64,000 bases of DNA from Cololabis saira. Taxonomy: Eukaryota > Chordata > Actinopteri > Beloniformes > Belonidae. The notes beneath the pieces were generated by a model. The model worked only from the letters and a program-made list of their open reading frames with translations, did not search any database and was not told the DNA's origin. The stretch lies in the NCBI RefSeq assembly GCF_033807715.1, contig NC_084592.1, positions 23,507,501 to 23,571,500 of the forward strand. The letters are read 5' to 3'. The translations under genes were made by a program, and so were the position numbers. Shown piece by piece: positions 40,983-54,843 of the stretch (within the stretch, counting starts at the first letter, position 1; each line of letters begins with the position of its first letter).

Positions 40983-41846
40983 TAGGGATGCAAATTATCG
41001 ATTATTTCATTAATTGATAGTTGATAACCTTATCGATCGATCATCGATTAGTTGATAAGCAGCGTTTTTCCCCCATCTGAGATACAAACATAATTTTTTT
41101 TGCTTATATAAAATACAAAGGACATTTTAATGTATTCCTTAATCAAATATTTATTTGATACAAAAGTAACAAAAAGACATTTTTGTACCACAAGGAATAT
41201 AATATAAAGTGCACTTCAAGGCTATTAGTAGTAGCAGCAGCCATAATAGTGTCATTTGTGTCAAGCAAATTTTAAGTTCTAGTTACGTTTTAAGTTAGAG
41301 TTTCTGCAGTGTTCAAAATAAAATTATGAGACCTGCTGTATTGGAGCACATTTTCTTTTAGTTAAAACTGTAGCGGGGACAGATGTTTTATGTATGTACC
41401 GGGTGAAGGCTGATTTATGGTTCCGCGTTACAACGACGCAGAGCCTACGCCGTAGGCTACGGCGGCGGCTCTGCGTCGATTTAAGGCGGAACCATAATTC
41501 AGGCTTTAGGGGGTTAATATCGGAGAACAACCAGAAGAATATAGAGTGGATTAAAAATAAAAGTTAAGCACTGAGCTACATGTGTCTCCCGTCTGGGCCA
41601 TTGCAGACTCATTGCCTGAGCATGATATTACTAAAACCAAACATATCTGCCGTCTCTTTCTTCTGTGCGCGCCGCGGCGGCAGCGGGTTGTGTCGCATTA
41701 AATGTGGTCCGGGCGTAATACCAGCTGGTGAAATTAAACGAAAAAAATAAATAAATAAATAAATAGATTAATTGTAATCGTTAATTTTAATCGGGTAATT
41801 TCATAACGGCAATTAATCGAAAATCGATTAATTATTAACATCCCTA
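40983..41846. mobile_element. hAT-type element with 8-bp TSD CTTGGCAC
   Basis: Identical 8-bp duplications CTTGGCAC lie at 40975-40982 and 41847-41854. Termini are TAGGGATGCAAATTATCGAT and, reversed, TAGGGATGTTAATAATTAAT, both running into ATCGATTA-rich sequence. No transposase frame. A small MITE is nested at 41407-41505. Confidence 0.93.
41407..41505. mobile_element. Small 3-bp-TSD MITE, third nesting level
   Basis: AGGCTGATTTATGGTTCCGC at the left and CGGAACCATAATTCAGGCT at the right form strong inverted repeats around a GCCTACGCCGTAGGCTACGG palindrome. Flanks are TGA (left) and TTA (right), so the duplication has diverged by one base or is misjudged. Confidence 0.82.
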
Positions 41847-42238
41847 CTTGGCACCATGGCTGAAACCGAACAGGAAGTCGGCCATTTTGAATTAATCATG
41901 TAATTTTGGCGCAATTTATGCCATTTCTTCGGCCGCTTCTTTTCACCCGAACCGTAACGTGCACCAAGGTGTGTTATACATCAAAATATGCGTCTCGATC
42001 CTGCGACCATGCGCATTACTTTTCTCAGTCAAAAGCGTTACCGTGGCGACGCTAGACGCCAAAAAGCGTGCCCCCCCTTCATCTGATATTTGATAGTTCC
42101 TATTTTCTGCAATAACTTTTGAATGGTTTGACATAAAGAGTCATGGGTGGTGTCATCAGACTTAGTTCTGAGTCCTTGACCTTTATTGGTGAAAATTGCA
42201 TGCGCAAGGGGCCGTTCATCGCTGCTTGCAGCTTTAAT

Positions 42239-45200
42239 TTCCGATTGTAGTTCTTTCCATTACAGGTTTGTCTTTACAATGTTTAGGTTTTGTGCAATTC
42301 TAGTGGCAAGAGCCTGTGTACTTCTACCTAGGTAAAGTATTCCACACACTCCCTGCCTGCATCTTGCACTCTGTTATGGGCTGGATCGTCTCAAGGGAAA
42401 CTCTACGCAGTCTGAATATGGTGCCTTGTCTGGCGTGGTAGACTCTCGCCTCTATTGCTCTTGTGCTCAGGACTTGTTTTTATCCCATCATTTATTGTGA
42501 GCTGTTCTGTTTTGCAGACCTCCCTCTTTGGCACTGGTAGGACATCTTAATATCAGCCAGTCCTTCACTCCTGTCAGTGGTGTACAGGGACTTCTCCTTT
42601 CATTATTCTCCTTCCTTTTTTCTTCTCCTTTATTCTTCGATTCCTGTCACTCTTTTATTTTTATGAAAATGTGTGTCAGAGACATGATGACATTCAAATG
42701 AATCACACTGCGATTGTCATGTTCTGTTTTTCTCACTGACTAGCTGTCATTTCAGCTTCCCCATGTCAGCGCATGGATGTGCAGCCTTGACATGCAGTTT
42801 TTACTTTGATTCTGAGGGCCAGAATGTGTTTTAGACACCTCTTTGATTTCAGAGGCACTCTGTGCCCATCCGAGACGTGGAACAAAATGAGTGGGAAAGA
42901 AAATAAAGTGGGAGCTGAGTGACAGCTCAGCGTGTCTCAGAAGCATCTGACAAAACTGTCACATTCCATCAACTTGGTTATGAGGCCTAAATGAAGCTTC
43001 ATATAGGAGGCATTATACATGTACGAGGATATTAATATCAACAATTTTGTAAAGCACGCGTGCTTGTATCTTCTTAGACTGTCAGACTATTGTTGATATA
43101 ATTTTGTGCACTTAAACAACATAATTGTTTTATTTTTTTTATACCCAATTTGCTTTTAGGTGTTATGATGAAAGAAAAATATCTATATTTTCGCTTCAGT
43201 TGTGAGCATTTGAGATATCGACAAGGTACACTGCATATTAAAACATTTTGGGAAAACTTTGAGGTATTCAGAAATTTCTACATTCCACATGACATGAAAA
43301 GAAGCACAGCTTCCAAATCAGATTGCAAACCATTGCACCAGTGCCAACGCAGAGATAACCGCACACACTCAGACACACACGCATTACCCTCCAACCGCTC
43401 GACTCCTCCCCTTTGCTCCCTTGGCAGCTTAATATTTAATATGCTTATTTCTGCCACTTAGGCTGAAGCCTTGGTTAAGTGGAACATCTATTGATGGGAG
43501 CAGTACCGGGTCAAGGGATATGAAAAGGCTTTTTTTGTTCATCTCGTGGCTCCAAAGAGATATGCTGGATGTTTTGTATGCAACACTAAGCATGACATCA
43601 TACGTGTATTAAAGTGTAATTTAAAAGTTGAGACACACCCAGGCATTCAAATTTAATCGGGAGAGGCATCCAAACTTTTGACCATATAAGTTTGTCTCTT
43701 AACTATAGCTGTGGGTCCTTTAATCTTTGCTGTTAAATGTATGCAAAACAGACATTTTGTGCATCACTTGCAGTTAGAACTCATACGTTTTTTACTTTAC
43801 ACCAGGTCAGCGTTTCAGCTTTAGTCTTTCTGGCAATTCTGCTGTGTAATGGACCTTTTTTCATGAGTGAAATTTTCTACTAAAAATTTGAGCAGATCAC
43901 GAAACGGAAAACATATAACTACACACGAAAATGCAGCCATCTATGATGTCATAGACTTCTGTCATGCCTGAGACTCTTATTTTTCAGAACAGCACTTTAG
44001 ATAAGACAGAAAATGTGGAAATAGATTCATAAAGCCATGTTAAAAGATTGGTCTTGAAACTTTTGTGTCAATTTCCACAGCATTTGTTTGATTATTCACT
44101 TATATTCCTTCTAGTTTTAATTACTTTTATTGAGCTTAAATGATGGGGCCATTTAATTTCCCAAAGAAAATAAGCAGACTTTTGTTGAGATTTGAAAGCC
44201 AACTCCCCAAAGGCAATTGGATGTTTTGTGCCACAATCTTCCCATTTTCCCCCTGGTATGTGTTCCTAGGGGCAGGTTATGCTAATAAAATACTATCTGA
44301 GCAAAAGCCAAAGACCAGTCTTTATCACTGTTCCAAATGATTAGGCTCAAACTCAATGAAGCGCCCACTTTCTAAGAGAGGAAGGAGTTACCATAATCAT
44401 TAAATACTGGGATGATGGCATGCATTTTTAGGATAATCTCTCCTGGAAGGCATTGGTGATGCCGCACTTGGTGTCACATACTAAAAATACCAGAAATAGT
44501 TGTGTACTGAGAACGGAGTTTGATAGAAAGGCTAAAACCATCTTTCATTTCTCACTTCAGCCTCCTCTGCCAGTCAATGTGAGAAGTTGATGTGAATGTT
44601 GGTTTGCCCTTTTTGAAAATATTTTAAGCAGTTCAAAATGAGTTCGGTGTTGCAGAATTTACTGTCAGTCCTCATGACTATTTTAGTGTCTTTGAGATGT
44701 AGGATAAAGGACCAAAACTGCCTTACTGAGCATGTGCTGTCGGAAGATTATTGAATGTCATGTCATGATGGCGCGAGATGTAAACCACACTCGCTGTCCT
44801 TTGTTGCGGGCCAAGCTGTTTTTTAAATTCTAATACCTGCGCTCCAGTGTCACATCAGCACTGACCCATCGGTACCTACATTACTTTTCTAGCCAATATC
44901 CATATATTTATAATGCAGCCAATAAATGCAGATAATGTACTCAGTTTGGCAGAGATGTGTGCTTATTAAATGTTCTGCAGTTTAAAGTCTTTGGGGTGGA
45001 CTTTTACATAATGCATTGTTCATACATGAGCTGTGTGGATAGAGTGAGAGCATCAGTCTCTTGTGTGTTTCTCAAGCTCCCTGGTTCTCAGTAGACCTGA
45101 GAAAACAAGGTCTCAGTAATGTGTTGTTGTCTTAGCAAACCATGCCCTGACTAAAGCCAGTTTCCTCTTTGGTGAAACAACATACTTGGTATGCTTGTGG

Positions 45201-48200
45201 TAAGATATGCACTCCCTTTTCTGAGTCTCTCCATCTTTCCCTCTCTTTTCCTCTGCCTCTCTCAGACCTTGCTTTCTTTTGTCCAGTCTGTGGAGTGTGG
45301 TTCATTTTAATTCAGCTGGCAGTCTGATCACACATCAGCCTTGATAAGCTAAGTGGCCCTCAGCAGCAGCGATTGAAGGTCCTTTTACCTTTTTCTCAGT
45401 TTTTTTAATCACTTGCTCGTATGTCGCCTTGACAGTCTTTTGTCTTACTTTTTTTGTACGTCTTCTAATTTGTTTTCTCGGTTTTGTTTTTCTTTCTTGC
45501 TTGGAGATTTGTTTTATCTCAAGGTATTGTAATATGATTCTGTTCCCCTGCTCCTCCATCTCATCCATAAGGCTAAGATTACCAGGATTTTATCTCAGCT
45601 CAAGTTGAAAATAAGCAAGGATATAGCCCCACACCCCCACAACTGTTCTGTCATGATTTTATTTTTTCTCTTCTCATGTTTAAGCAGATGCTTCGCCTTG
45701 CTCGGATATAATTCCATAATCCCTAAATCTCAGCCATTTTTCATAAAGACTCGTAGGAAACAATTGCATGAGGGGTGGGCCAAATTTAATCAGCAGCCTG
45801 CGAATGCAATTATCTCGGTGAAGTAGAGGCGGGCGTTTGCAGGATGGGGGCTATGGCTAACATCCCCATGACATGTACTATACCTTGGAAAAGATTTAAA
45901 CATTTCTCCTTCAGATTGATGCAAAAGATAAATTGCGTGCATTGGGACAACATCCATCCGTCCATTTCATAAACCTGTTTCATCTTGTTAAGGGATGCAG
46001 GGGGGCTGGAGTTTATCCCAGATTTCACGAGGCAAATAGCTGAGTACACAGAGGACAGGTTGATTAAGATAATATAGCATTTCAGGAAGTATTCTTGTCT
46101 TTGAAGTGGTACCTCTTGGATTTAGGGAGGTGTCACCAGTCACAGGCCAAAGTGTGTTTCCCATCCAAATATCCATGTTGTTGAGTACGGATAAAGTCCC
46201 TGCATGTGTTCTGAAGCCATGCATTTTACAGATAATGCATCCATCTTGACCCAGAGGCTTGTATATTCTACATGTACAAGCTGTGGTTATGGTGGAAGGT
46301 AAATCTCACAATTGTAAGTTCAATAATAGAACAATACTTCCAGTGCTGTGTAATGGAATGCCGTTTTAATCTGTTTTCATGCGAGACTGGTTTTCCTCTA
46401 ACTTCAGTTTTTTTGGTTCATTTAAAGATAACACTTACTTGAAATTTCCCTCCATCTTTTTCAAAGGTGTTGGGGCCCACTTGTGGAAAAGCAATCATAT
46501 CTAAAGTCATTGCGTATGCTGGCTCTCCTTTCCGTTGGTAGACAAACCAAATTGCGTCCTCTTGTCTTCCAAAGCATGTTCTCCCGAGTCAATTTTCCCA
46601 CTTTCAAGGTAAGACTTTGGTTCAGATGTTTTCCATGTTAACGACCCCATGGTGGAATAGCATGGGACTGATGCATATCTCATGCATCTGGGAAGGTACA
46701 ATGAGGAGAATGAACTAAAACAATTTGTTGAAAGCAACCTTGAGATTTTTTTATTATGTTAAATGAAGAAAAAAACAAAACAAAAAAAAAACAATATGAA
46801 TGTGCAGGGAGACATATTTGGCTTGCTGTCAACATGAGCAGCCCACCTGGGTAAATCCTACAAAAAAGCTTAATCTATTAAATGATCCATATCAGGATTC
46901 GATGGCTTGGTAATAAATTGAAGATCGAGTCGATCCCTTTCATTTCGAATGCTGTTACTTCTCCCATCCCCTCCATTTCCAATTATAATTCCAATGTTGC
47001 ACACGACCCCTAGCACTCTCAGGAAAATGTAAATATTCTAAATCTTTCCGCACATTTGAATAGAGCTCAATGTTTGAACAAAAATTAAAGGCACGCACTA
47101 AGGATGAGATAACAGTTTCTAATTCTTTTGTTTTTGCTCTGAGATACAGAGAATTAGCTCATTTGACCAAAAATCTGTATGAATGATGCTGTGTACTGCT
47201 GCTGTGACTCACCCAGGAGTGTTGGTCACCATGTTAAACGTTATGTACATTAAATGCAAAGGTGCCTTAGACTCAGACACAAAAGTGCCTTGCTAGAGAG
47301 CATCATACATCCACCATGTAGTTAAGAAGTAATAATATAGTCATGGCTGCACATTTGTCTTTTTTAAAAGCTTCTTTTTACTGTTATTTTATTTCCAATG
47401 TCACATTTTTATCCCTGTTCTTTGTAAAACACACACACACACACAGACACTCCTGGTCCTGACCGCAGCATGTTCGGAGGCAGCGGATCCCACCCCTGAA
47501 ATCTCTCTGGTGAACCCCGCTGAAGCACTTTTATGTGTTCAAATAATCCAGTTGTTCTTTTCAGGTCAATAGTTAAACACATAAAAAGTGCAATTACACA
47601 TGAATGGGTACCACCATTCCAAATGCATTACAAGTGTGAGAACTGCATGTCCTTCCTCTGGGAGGTTTATTGACTTTACACTTGATATGAAGTTTGTGAT
47701 CCAGTGATGTGGGATATGCCAAACTCTGGAACTTATTTTAAGGAAGTTATTTTTTAATACAGTACCAAATTGATTTTATTATTGAAGTCCCTTGAAGTAA
47801 AAGGTAGAGAGCATCTTGGAATATTCTATTAGTCAAGCCTGCTAGATATAAAAGTATGCATGACTCATTAGAAATACAAGTTATTAGATGTGGTGACAAA
47901 CCTCACATGGGCCCTGCAGTGGTTCTGAATCTAAAATAGATCTAGACTTTCTTGCCTGTGGGGTGAGTGTATGCCTTTGTACATTTAGATTTGCTACCAG
48001 TTTTGCTTTGTGCCTCAGACCCTTTAACAATATTTTCAGTTGTAGCCTGCTGTGCTTTTTAAAGAATTGTGGGACTTTCAAGATCACGATGATTTAAAAA
48101 GAAAAAAAAAAATCAATGTTAGGTCTTGGAAATGTAAGATCTGTGTTATTGGAGCCCAATCCATGAGAGACATTCAAACCGGAATATCTTCAGTACATTG

Positions 48201-48599
48201 GCTTTGCTTCTCGAGATTTTTTGACTGTGTCATGTGGGAATTTTCTAATATGAATTTTTTGATTGGACACACTAGTTTAGCAACTTTGATGTTAAACGAA
48301 GCCAACTGATTGGCTTCGTTTGGTCATTTCTTAGACACCCAACTGTGTATTCACTGACAACTTTTTATAAACTCCAAATCTAAGACCATGGGTCATGCCC
48401 TCTCTGGACTGAGACTGAGGTGCTGCCTCAAGTAGAAGAGTTAAAGTATCTTGGCTCTTGTTCATGAGTGAGGGATTAATAGAGTGGGAATCGGTTTGAC
48501 ATTTCCAGGAATGCAGACTGTGTACTGGTCTGTTGTGGTGAAGAGATGGGTGAGCCAAAAGGGAAGATGCTCTGTTTACCAGTCAATGTAAATGCTCCT
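42239..48599. other. Intron 3 of ERBB4, 6.4 kb with no gene seen
   Basis: AT-rich intron without recognised transposons. A short CA run lies near 47430-47446. Frames are short and unremarkable. Confidence 0.6.
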
Positions 48600-48974
48600 A
48601 ACCTTCACCCATATCTGATCCGCTTTTAAATTATGAGCCCTGGCAGAACCTGAGGTCCTCTGGTACAGTCCTTTTTATTGTTCCTGAAGTTAGAAGATTG
48701 GCGAGACCTCGTTCCACTACTACGGTCCTCATCTGTGGAACAGCCTACCAGAGAACCTCAGAGCCGCAGAGACTGTTGACATTTTTAAAAAGAGGCTAAA
48801 CACCTTCATTTTTAGTTTAGCTAGTTATTATTATTATTTTAACTACTTATTTTTCAATTATTTATTGTAATTGGGTCTGGGTAATTACCCCGTGGTGATG
48901 CCCTCATTGGTCTTTGGTGGGGGGGCTCCTGGTGTGGAGGATATCATTTCTCACCTCAGCGTCAAGCCAGGTAT

Positions 48975-49033
<59 letters not shown>

Positions 49034-49224
49034 TTATGTCTATGTGGGTGAGGGGCGGTGTATGTGTATTGTGTGGGTATTAAAGTGAGGATGTGTGTGG
49101 AAATGACCAGATGTGTGTTTTTAACCATGAGTGTGTGAGTTTTTCTATGTTGATTTTAATATGTAAAGCACTTTGCGTTACTTGTGTATGAAAAGTGCTA
49201 TATAAATACAGTTTGATTTGATTT
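48600..49224 (+). mobile_element. LINE 3' end, 5'-truncated
   Basis: The + strand shows the reverse transcriptase C-terminal signature HYYGPHLWNSLPENLRAAET followed by VDIFKKRLNTFIF. It continues through a 3' UTR with a TTTA array to CACTTTGCGTTACTTG, GTGCTATATAAATAC and a TTTGA repeat tail at about 49224. The left boundary is approximate. Confidence 0.75.
48972..49035. repeat. (TTTA)16 microsatellite in a LINE 3' UTR
   Basis: About 16 perfect tetranucleotide units within the LINE 3' region. Confidence 0.95.
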
Positions 49225-52200
49225 GGACAAAAACAAAAGTCACCAAAAGAACTAAATCAAAGGTTCAAGCCTCTGAAAGGAATTCCCTCCACTGGGATTG
49301 CTGCTCCTCCAGATTGAGGGAATACCCGATCCAGCTTAGATATCTAGTTAGGATGTCTCCTGGAAACCTCGCTGCAGGTCCAATCTTGTCCAATCGGGAG
49401 GAGGCCCTCTGGCAGACCTAGGACACGCTTGAGAGATTAATAGACCAAAGATTATATCTCCGCTAGTTGGGGAACACCTCGTATTCCCCTGGAAGATCTA
49501 GAGGAGGTGGCTGGGGAAGAGGAAGGTCAAGGCTGCCCCACTTAAGCTGCTGCCCCTTTGACCAGAACTTGGATAAGCAGTAGTTAAGGGATGGATAGAT
49601 AATTCAGAAAAACTTTAAGAATGTGTATCATAACTTAATAGGTAGGCAATGATAATAATTCATTTATGTTTCACTATGCAGCCATCTTAAAGACAAATGT
49701 GAAATAAACTCATACTCCACAACTTAGACAGTACTTTCACAGACCCTCACACACTTCTTACTCTCGGATGAACTGGTACTCTATTTCTCTAATCCCTCCC
49801 TCCTCCCTCATGTGTTTCTGTATAATACATACATTATTCACAAAAAAGGAAACATTTCTCAAGTACTTTTGTCTTTCACCTGAAGTGAACACATTTAAAC
49901 GCACATCGGGCTCTACCACACTGTACTTCCATAGTGCACGAGGATGAACCTGTAAGGTACTATGAAATTTTAGATCATCTTAGATAACAAAGAGCACAGA
50001 TTTGCTGACCTAGCATCAGCTTTTATAAAACAAGCAGCTCAAAGCACAGCAGTTGGGGTAGTTTTTTGTGGCAACGTGAGCATCTGAAAATATATAATGT
50101 GTATATATATATATATCAAGGTTGCATTTGTGGCAACAGCACGTGTGTCATGGGAAACAAATATTTTTAAAGGTCATTGGTGACTGTTAGGAAACCGTGG
50201 CTTGCCTTAAAATAGGTTATTTTACTAAAATACTTTTATAAATCTGCTTTTTCACACTTAGTGGAAGATAAGTCCTGCCTCAGTTGCTATTGTGTTTCTG
50301 ATACAAAGGAACTCGACTGCATTACGAAAACCTATGGACTGGTGATGAAACCCTCAAATGCTCTGATTGGTGAAGTGTTTTGATTTGCTAATCTTATTAT
50401 TACAGTGATACATCAGAGTACCAATCCGTCATTTGATTTGAACATACTCTTATATAATGGATCTGCAAGTCCTAAAACGGCTTACTTGTAAATGGACTTG
50501 ATAGTTCCAGCACACGTGACAGACCTCCATGATGTTTTACAGCAACAAAATACTGTATATTTTCTTCCTGATCAGCTCTCTTAGCTTCATCAAAGAGTTG
50601 CTCACTTCTCCTTCACTGTTAAGCTATGATGTACCTCTATTGATTCTTTTTCTCAAGCGATTCATAATAGGAATTGCAGAGGCGAGGTTTAGATTGTACT
50701 GGCATTCTCCACCTACGTTTGACCAGGTCGCATGTAAAGATTGAGATTAATGGGCCTCCGGTTACATGCCAACTGATAAAACAAGCAGGTAATTTAATTG
50801 ATGCTCAAGGCAGATATGGTAATGAAGTCCTCATTACTGCCATTTCTGAACAGTGTGTGTATGTCTGATTGCTTTTTTTTTTTTTTTTTTTTGGCACACG
50901 CTTCCTTCCACATATTGAACATTTTTCCTGTAGGTGTACACTCATCTCTTTCTTTTTGGATCCCTGACAATCTCACTACAGCAGCCTACAACTTTCTGCT
51001 GTTCTTGGGCCATGCAGCAAGAGCCGTCCCTGAGTATTAAACTTCTTCTACCCAGAATACAGCCTCGTTTTCCTTCAGTTTTGCGTGTTTCTGCCCAGCG
51101 TTCTACGGTGTTAATAACAACACGGGCAAGAAACCAAAAGCTCTCTGGCGATGAGACGTTTCAAAAGAGGCCCAGGATAAAATCCCCACTTGCAGTGCTA
51201 GAGGGAAGAAGAATTGTCTGTATTTTCAAGTGAATCTTGTCCATCTTCAGTAATTGGCAGACTGTTAGACTGTATTTTCTAAATCTCTTGCTGCTTGTCT
51301 GTCTCTCTGTCCATCTTACTTACAACTGTAACTAAACCTGATATACCAGATGGTTCACTCGAACCATCTGTGAAGTAATCTGTTTTAATCGTTCAAAAAA
51401 GAAGGCACATTCCAAAATATTTATTTGGATTCTACATGAAACACCTTTCATAATCACAAGCACTTCAGACAACGTCAAACCAACAGATAAAAAAAATCAT
51501 AACAAGTACAAATACCCATATCTGATACTATCATTATAAGATCATTCGTCTAAACCATGTAAGGATAGCTTGCAGTCTTGTAAAATAATGTCTGAGATAA
51601 ATGTGGTTTCTTCTGTGTGTTGATGGAGGTTCATAACATGGATCTACTTATGAACAATACACTCTGTCGAGGGATGTTTTGATATTGCAATCCTTCAACA
51701 CCAGCACAAATCAGCCATCTAATATACTATCGTTGTTGTCTCACACGTTTCTTTATTTAACAGTCCACATAACACTTATTAGTCCACTCACAAAAAAGTC
51801 ATTAATGGTGTTTCCTCTGATCATTAGCTTGCTATTGGTCTCCCTATCTTAATCACACTCATCCTCACATGGCAATAAAGCGAGAAGGAAAAAAAAAAGC
51901 ACACCAAGCACTTACCATCAAAATAATTGCCTGCATGCATTTGTTCTGCTTCCCTGCATTTCATATTGTTTTCCTCCAATACTCATGCTGCCTGATATAG
52001 GAGATTGTTCTGCCTTTTGAAGCCATGCCGGCATTCAGAGATGCTTGGATTTGCTCTCGGGAAATTTAAGGAGAGGAGGGGGTATTTCCGAGAAATGAGC
52101 TGCACTATAGCCACGTGAACAAACTAATTAAGACATTTTCTCCACCCACTAAACAATCATCAACAGGATTTAACCACTGATCTCCCTCAGGCCATCACTT

Positions 52201-53296
52201 GCACACTTGCAACAAATGCTAACCAAGCATTCCCCTTCCATTGGAAGCAAAACCAACATGAATTTTGCATGTTATCATTGTGTCGAGTCTAATTCATTCA
52301 TATCTTGACGAGGGAGACCGTAGAAAATAAAGCTGTCGTGGACCAGGTAGCAGCAGGTAGCTGACTGAACTGTTTTCTAGGATCTTGTCATTTCTATGTC
52401 ACACAGCCAATAACAGTTCTGCATCTTCATCATATCTGAATGCAGTGCACTATACAGTATGTGAGAGAACCAAGGATGGTGTGGTCTTTAGATGGAGTCA
52501 ACGTTTGCTCCTTGACAAACAGGTGATTGTGGATTTTTAGAAGGACTAGGCTTAATCTGCACCTGTCATCTCTATCATTTTAATCAATTTTTTTGGTTAA
52601 ATTTAGATACGATTTGGACAAATTGTATCTAAATGATTATTCTGTTAAAAGAAAAAAAAAAAATTGGATATGGAAAGACATGACCTTTGTAATTGGAAAA
52701 AGGCACAAAAACTTTTCAGTCCATTACATTTTTTATGACGCTAGATCGTTTTGTTTTCTGAGGTAAACCAAGCACTTTGTTGATAAAACTTTAACCAGGT
52801 GCTTCACTATCTGAAGCCAACTAAGTGGCTTCAGTCCACACAATTGTAAAAAGTCACATATTGTTATAGAAATCACAACAAGATCACATTTCCGTGGAGT
52901 TTGGGGTTTTTGTGTGTGTGTGTGTAGATTTTCTCTGTGCTTTTGTTAATAAATTAAAATGGAATACTTAAAAAAAGGTGATTTATAATAAGAATTGCAC
53001 AGGTGAAGATGTGATGTTGATACATTGATGTATATGTTGCCTATGATGCCTACTCGCTTTCACTTGAAAAATAGATAGAAAAAGAAGCTTTGAAATAAAC
53101 CTTTTTAGTTTTTTTATTGATGGCAATTTGTATAATTTTAATTTTTTCTGAATTAACGAGATACCTTTTGATGAACAAAATTCCTCTTCCAAGCTCTTCC
53201 AGAATAGTGAGTGTAAGGTAATAAGTATTGGTAATCTTGATATTGCAGCTAAAAAAAGAACAGTTACCCATATGTTATTTTTTAGCGGTAAGTAAC
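49225..53296. other. Intron 3 of ERBB4, 4.1 kb with no gene seen
   Basis: Plain AT-rich intron. It contains a short TA run near 50102-50116, poly-T near 50872-50892 and a short GT run near 52911-52925. Confidence 0.58.
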
Positions 53297-53791
53297 TTAA
53301 AGGGGACCTATTATGGCATCAAATACCTATTTTAAAAAGGCCTTGAATGTCTTAAAAACAAGCTTTTGATTTTTTTTTGCTAAATAAATTAGAAATTCAG
53401 CCTCTGAGCCATGTTTTTATCTTCCCATTCTCTAACCTCATTATCTATGCGGGATTCTGAGTGGGCGGGGCTATGATAATGAGGCACTGTGCTGATTGGC
53501 TGCCTGAATGACGCGATACACCGCTACGAAAAAATGACAGAAGCTGGCTGGCGAAGTTAGTTGTCGGCGTGGTTTCACGCATCGGAGGCCAACCTCTGTA
53601 AGTCGTTACGTAACGAGGGGAGCAGAATCTGAATGGCTCGTAGAAGCCACATCACACTGGACGGATCATCCGGGCGGCTGTACACCACTGCAGAATTTGG
53701 TTGCTTTTCTCCTTCTCTGAGTTGGCAGGCTGAGGGGAGACCACTTTATATATGTTAAAGCAAGAGAAAACATGTTTTTCATAACCTTTAA
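53297..53791 (+). mobile_element. TTAA-flanked MITE, copy 3 (without the 469-bp insert)
   Basis: TTAA at 53297-53300 begins AGGGGACCTATTATGGCATC as in copy 1. It runs collinear with copy 1 through AGCCACATCACACTGGA and GAGGGGAGACCACTTTATAT. The right terminus is short by seven bases (CATAACCTTTAA where copy 1 has CATAATAGGTCCCCTTTAA), so that TIR is damaged. At GAAGTTAGTTGTCGGCGTGG it preserves the uninterrupted site that is split by 11936-12404 in copy 1. Confidence 0.88.
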
Positions 53792-54607
<816 letters not shown>

Positions 54608-54843
54608 TGTCTCTATTATCTATTTATCTAGATAAATAGAGACTGTGCGTTAATGTAACGCAGAGGGTCTGGAGATGCTACGTCGTTGACATATCGTGTA
54701 GGTCTGGAAGGGGGGAGGGGGAGAGTCAGTGTTAAGGGGGGCTCTGCGCCCTGTTGATAAGGCTAGTAATGGATAGGAATAAACTGTTCTTGTGGTGTGA
54801 GGTTCTGGTCCTGAGGACTGCAGCCTCCTGACAGAGGAGAGTG

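Larger units (their letters stand above)
40673..42238 (+). repeat. Unclassified fish interspersed repeat, copy B, interrupted by hAT
   Basis: Same family as copy A, with the start nearer the familiar AGGGTCCGAGCCCTGACAG. It ends GCTTGCAGCTTTAATT. A hAT-type element occupies 40983-41846. The middle is more complete than in copy A (CACGAAAATCGGTACACACC, GGCGACGCTAGACGCC), and it has one, not three, of the CAATAACTTTTGAATGG units. Confidence 0.75.
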
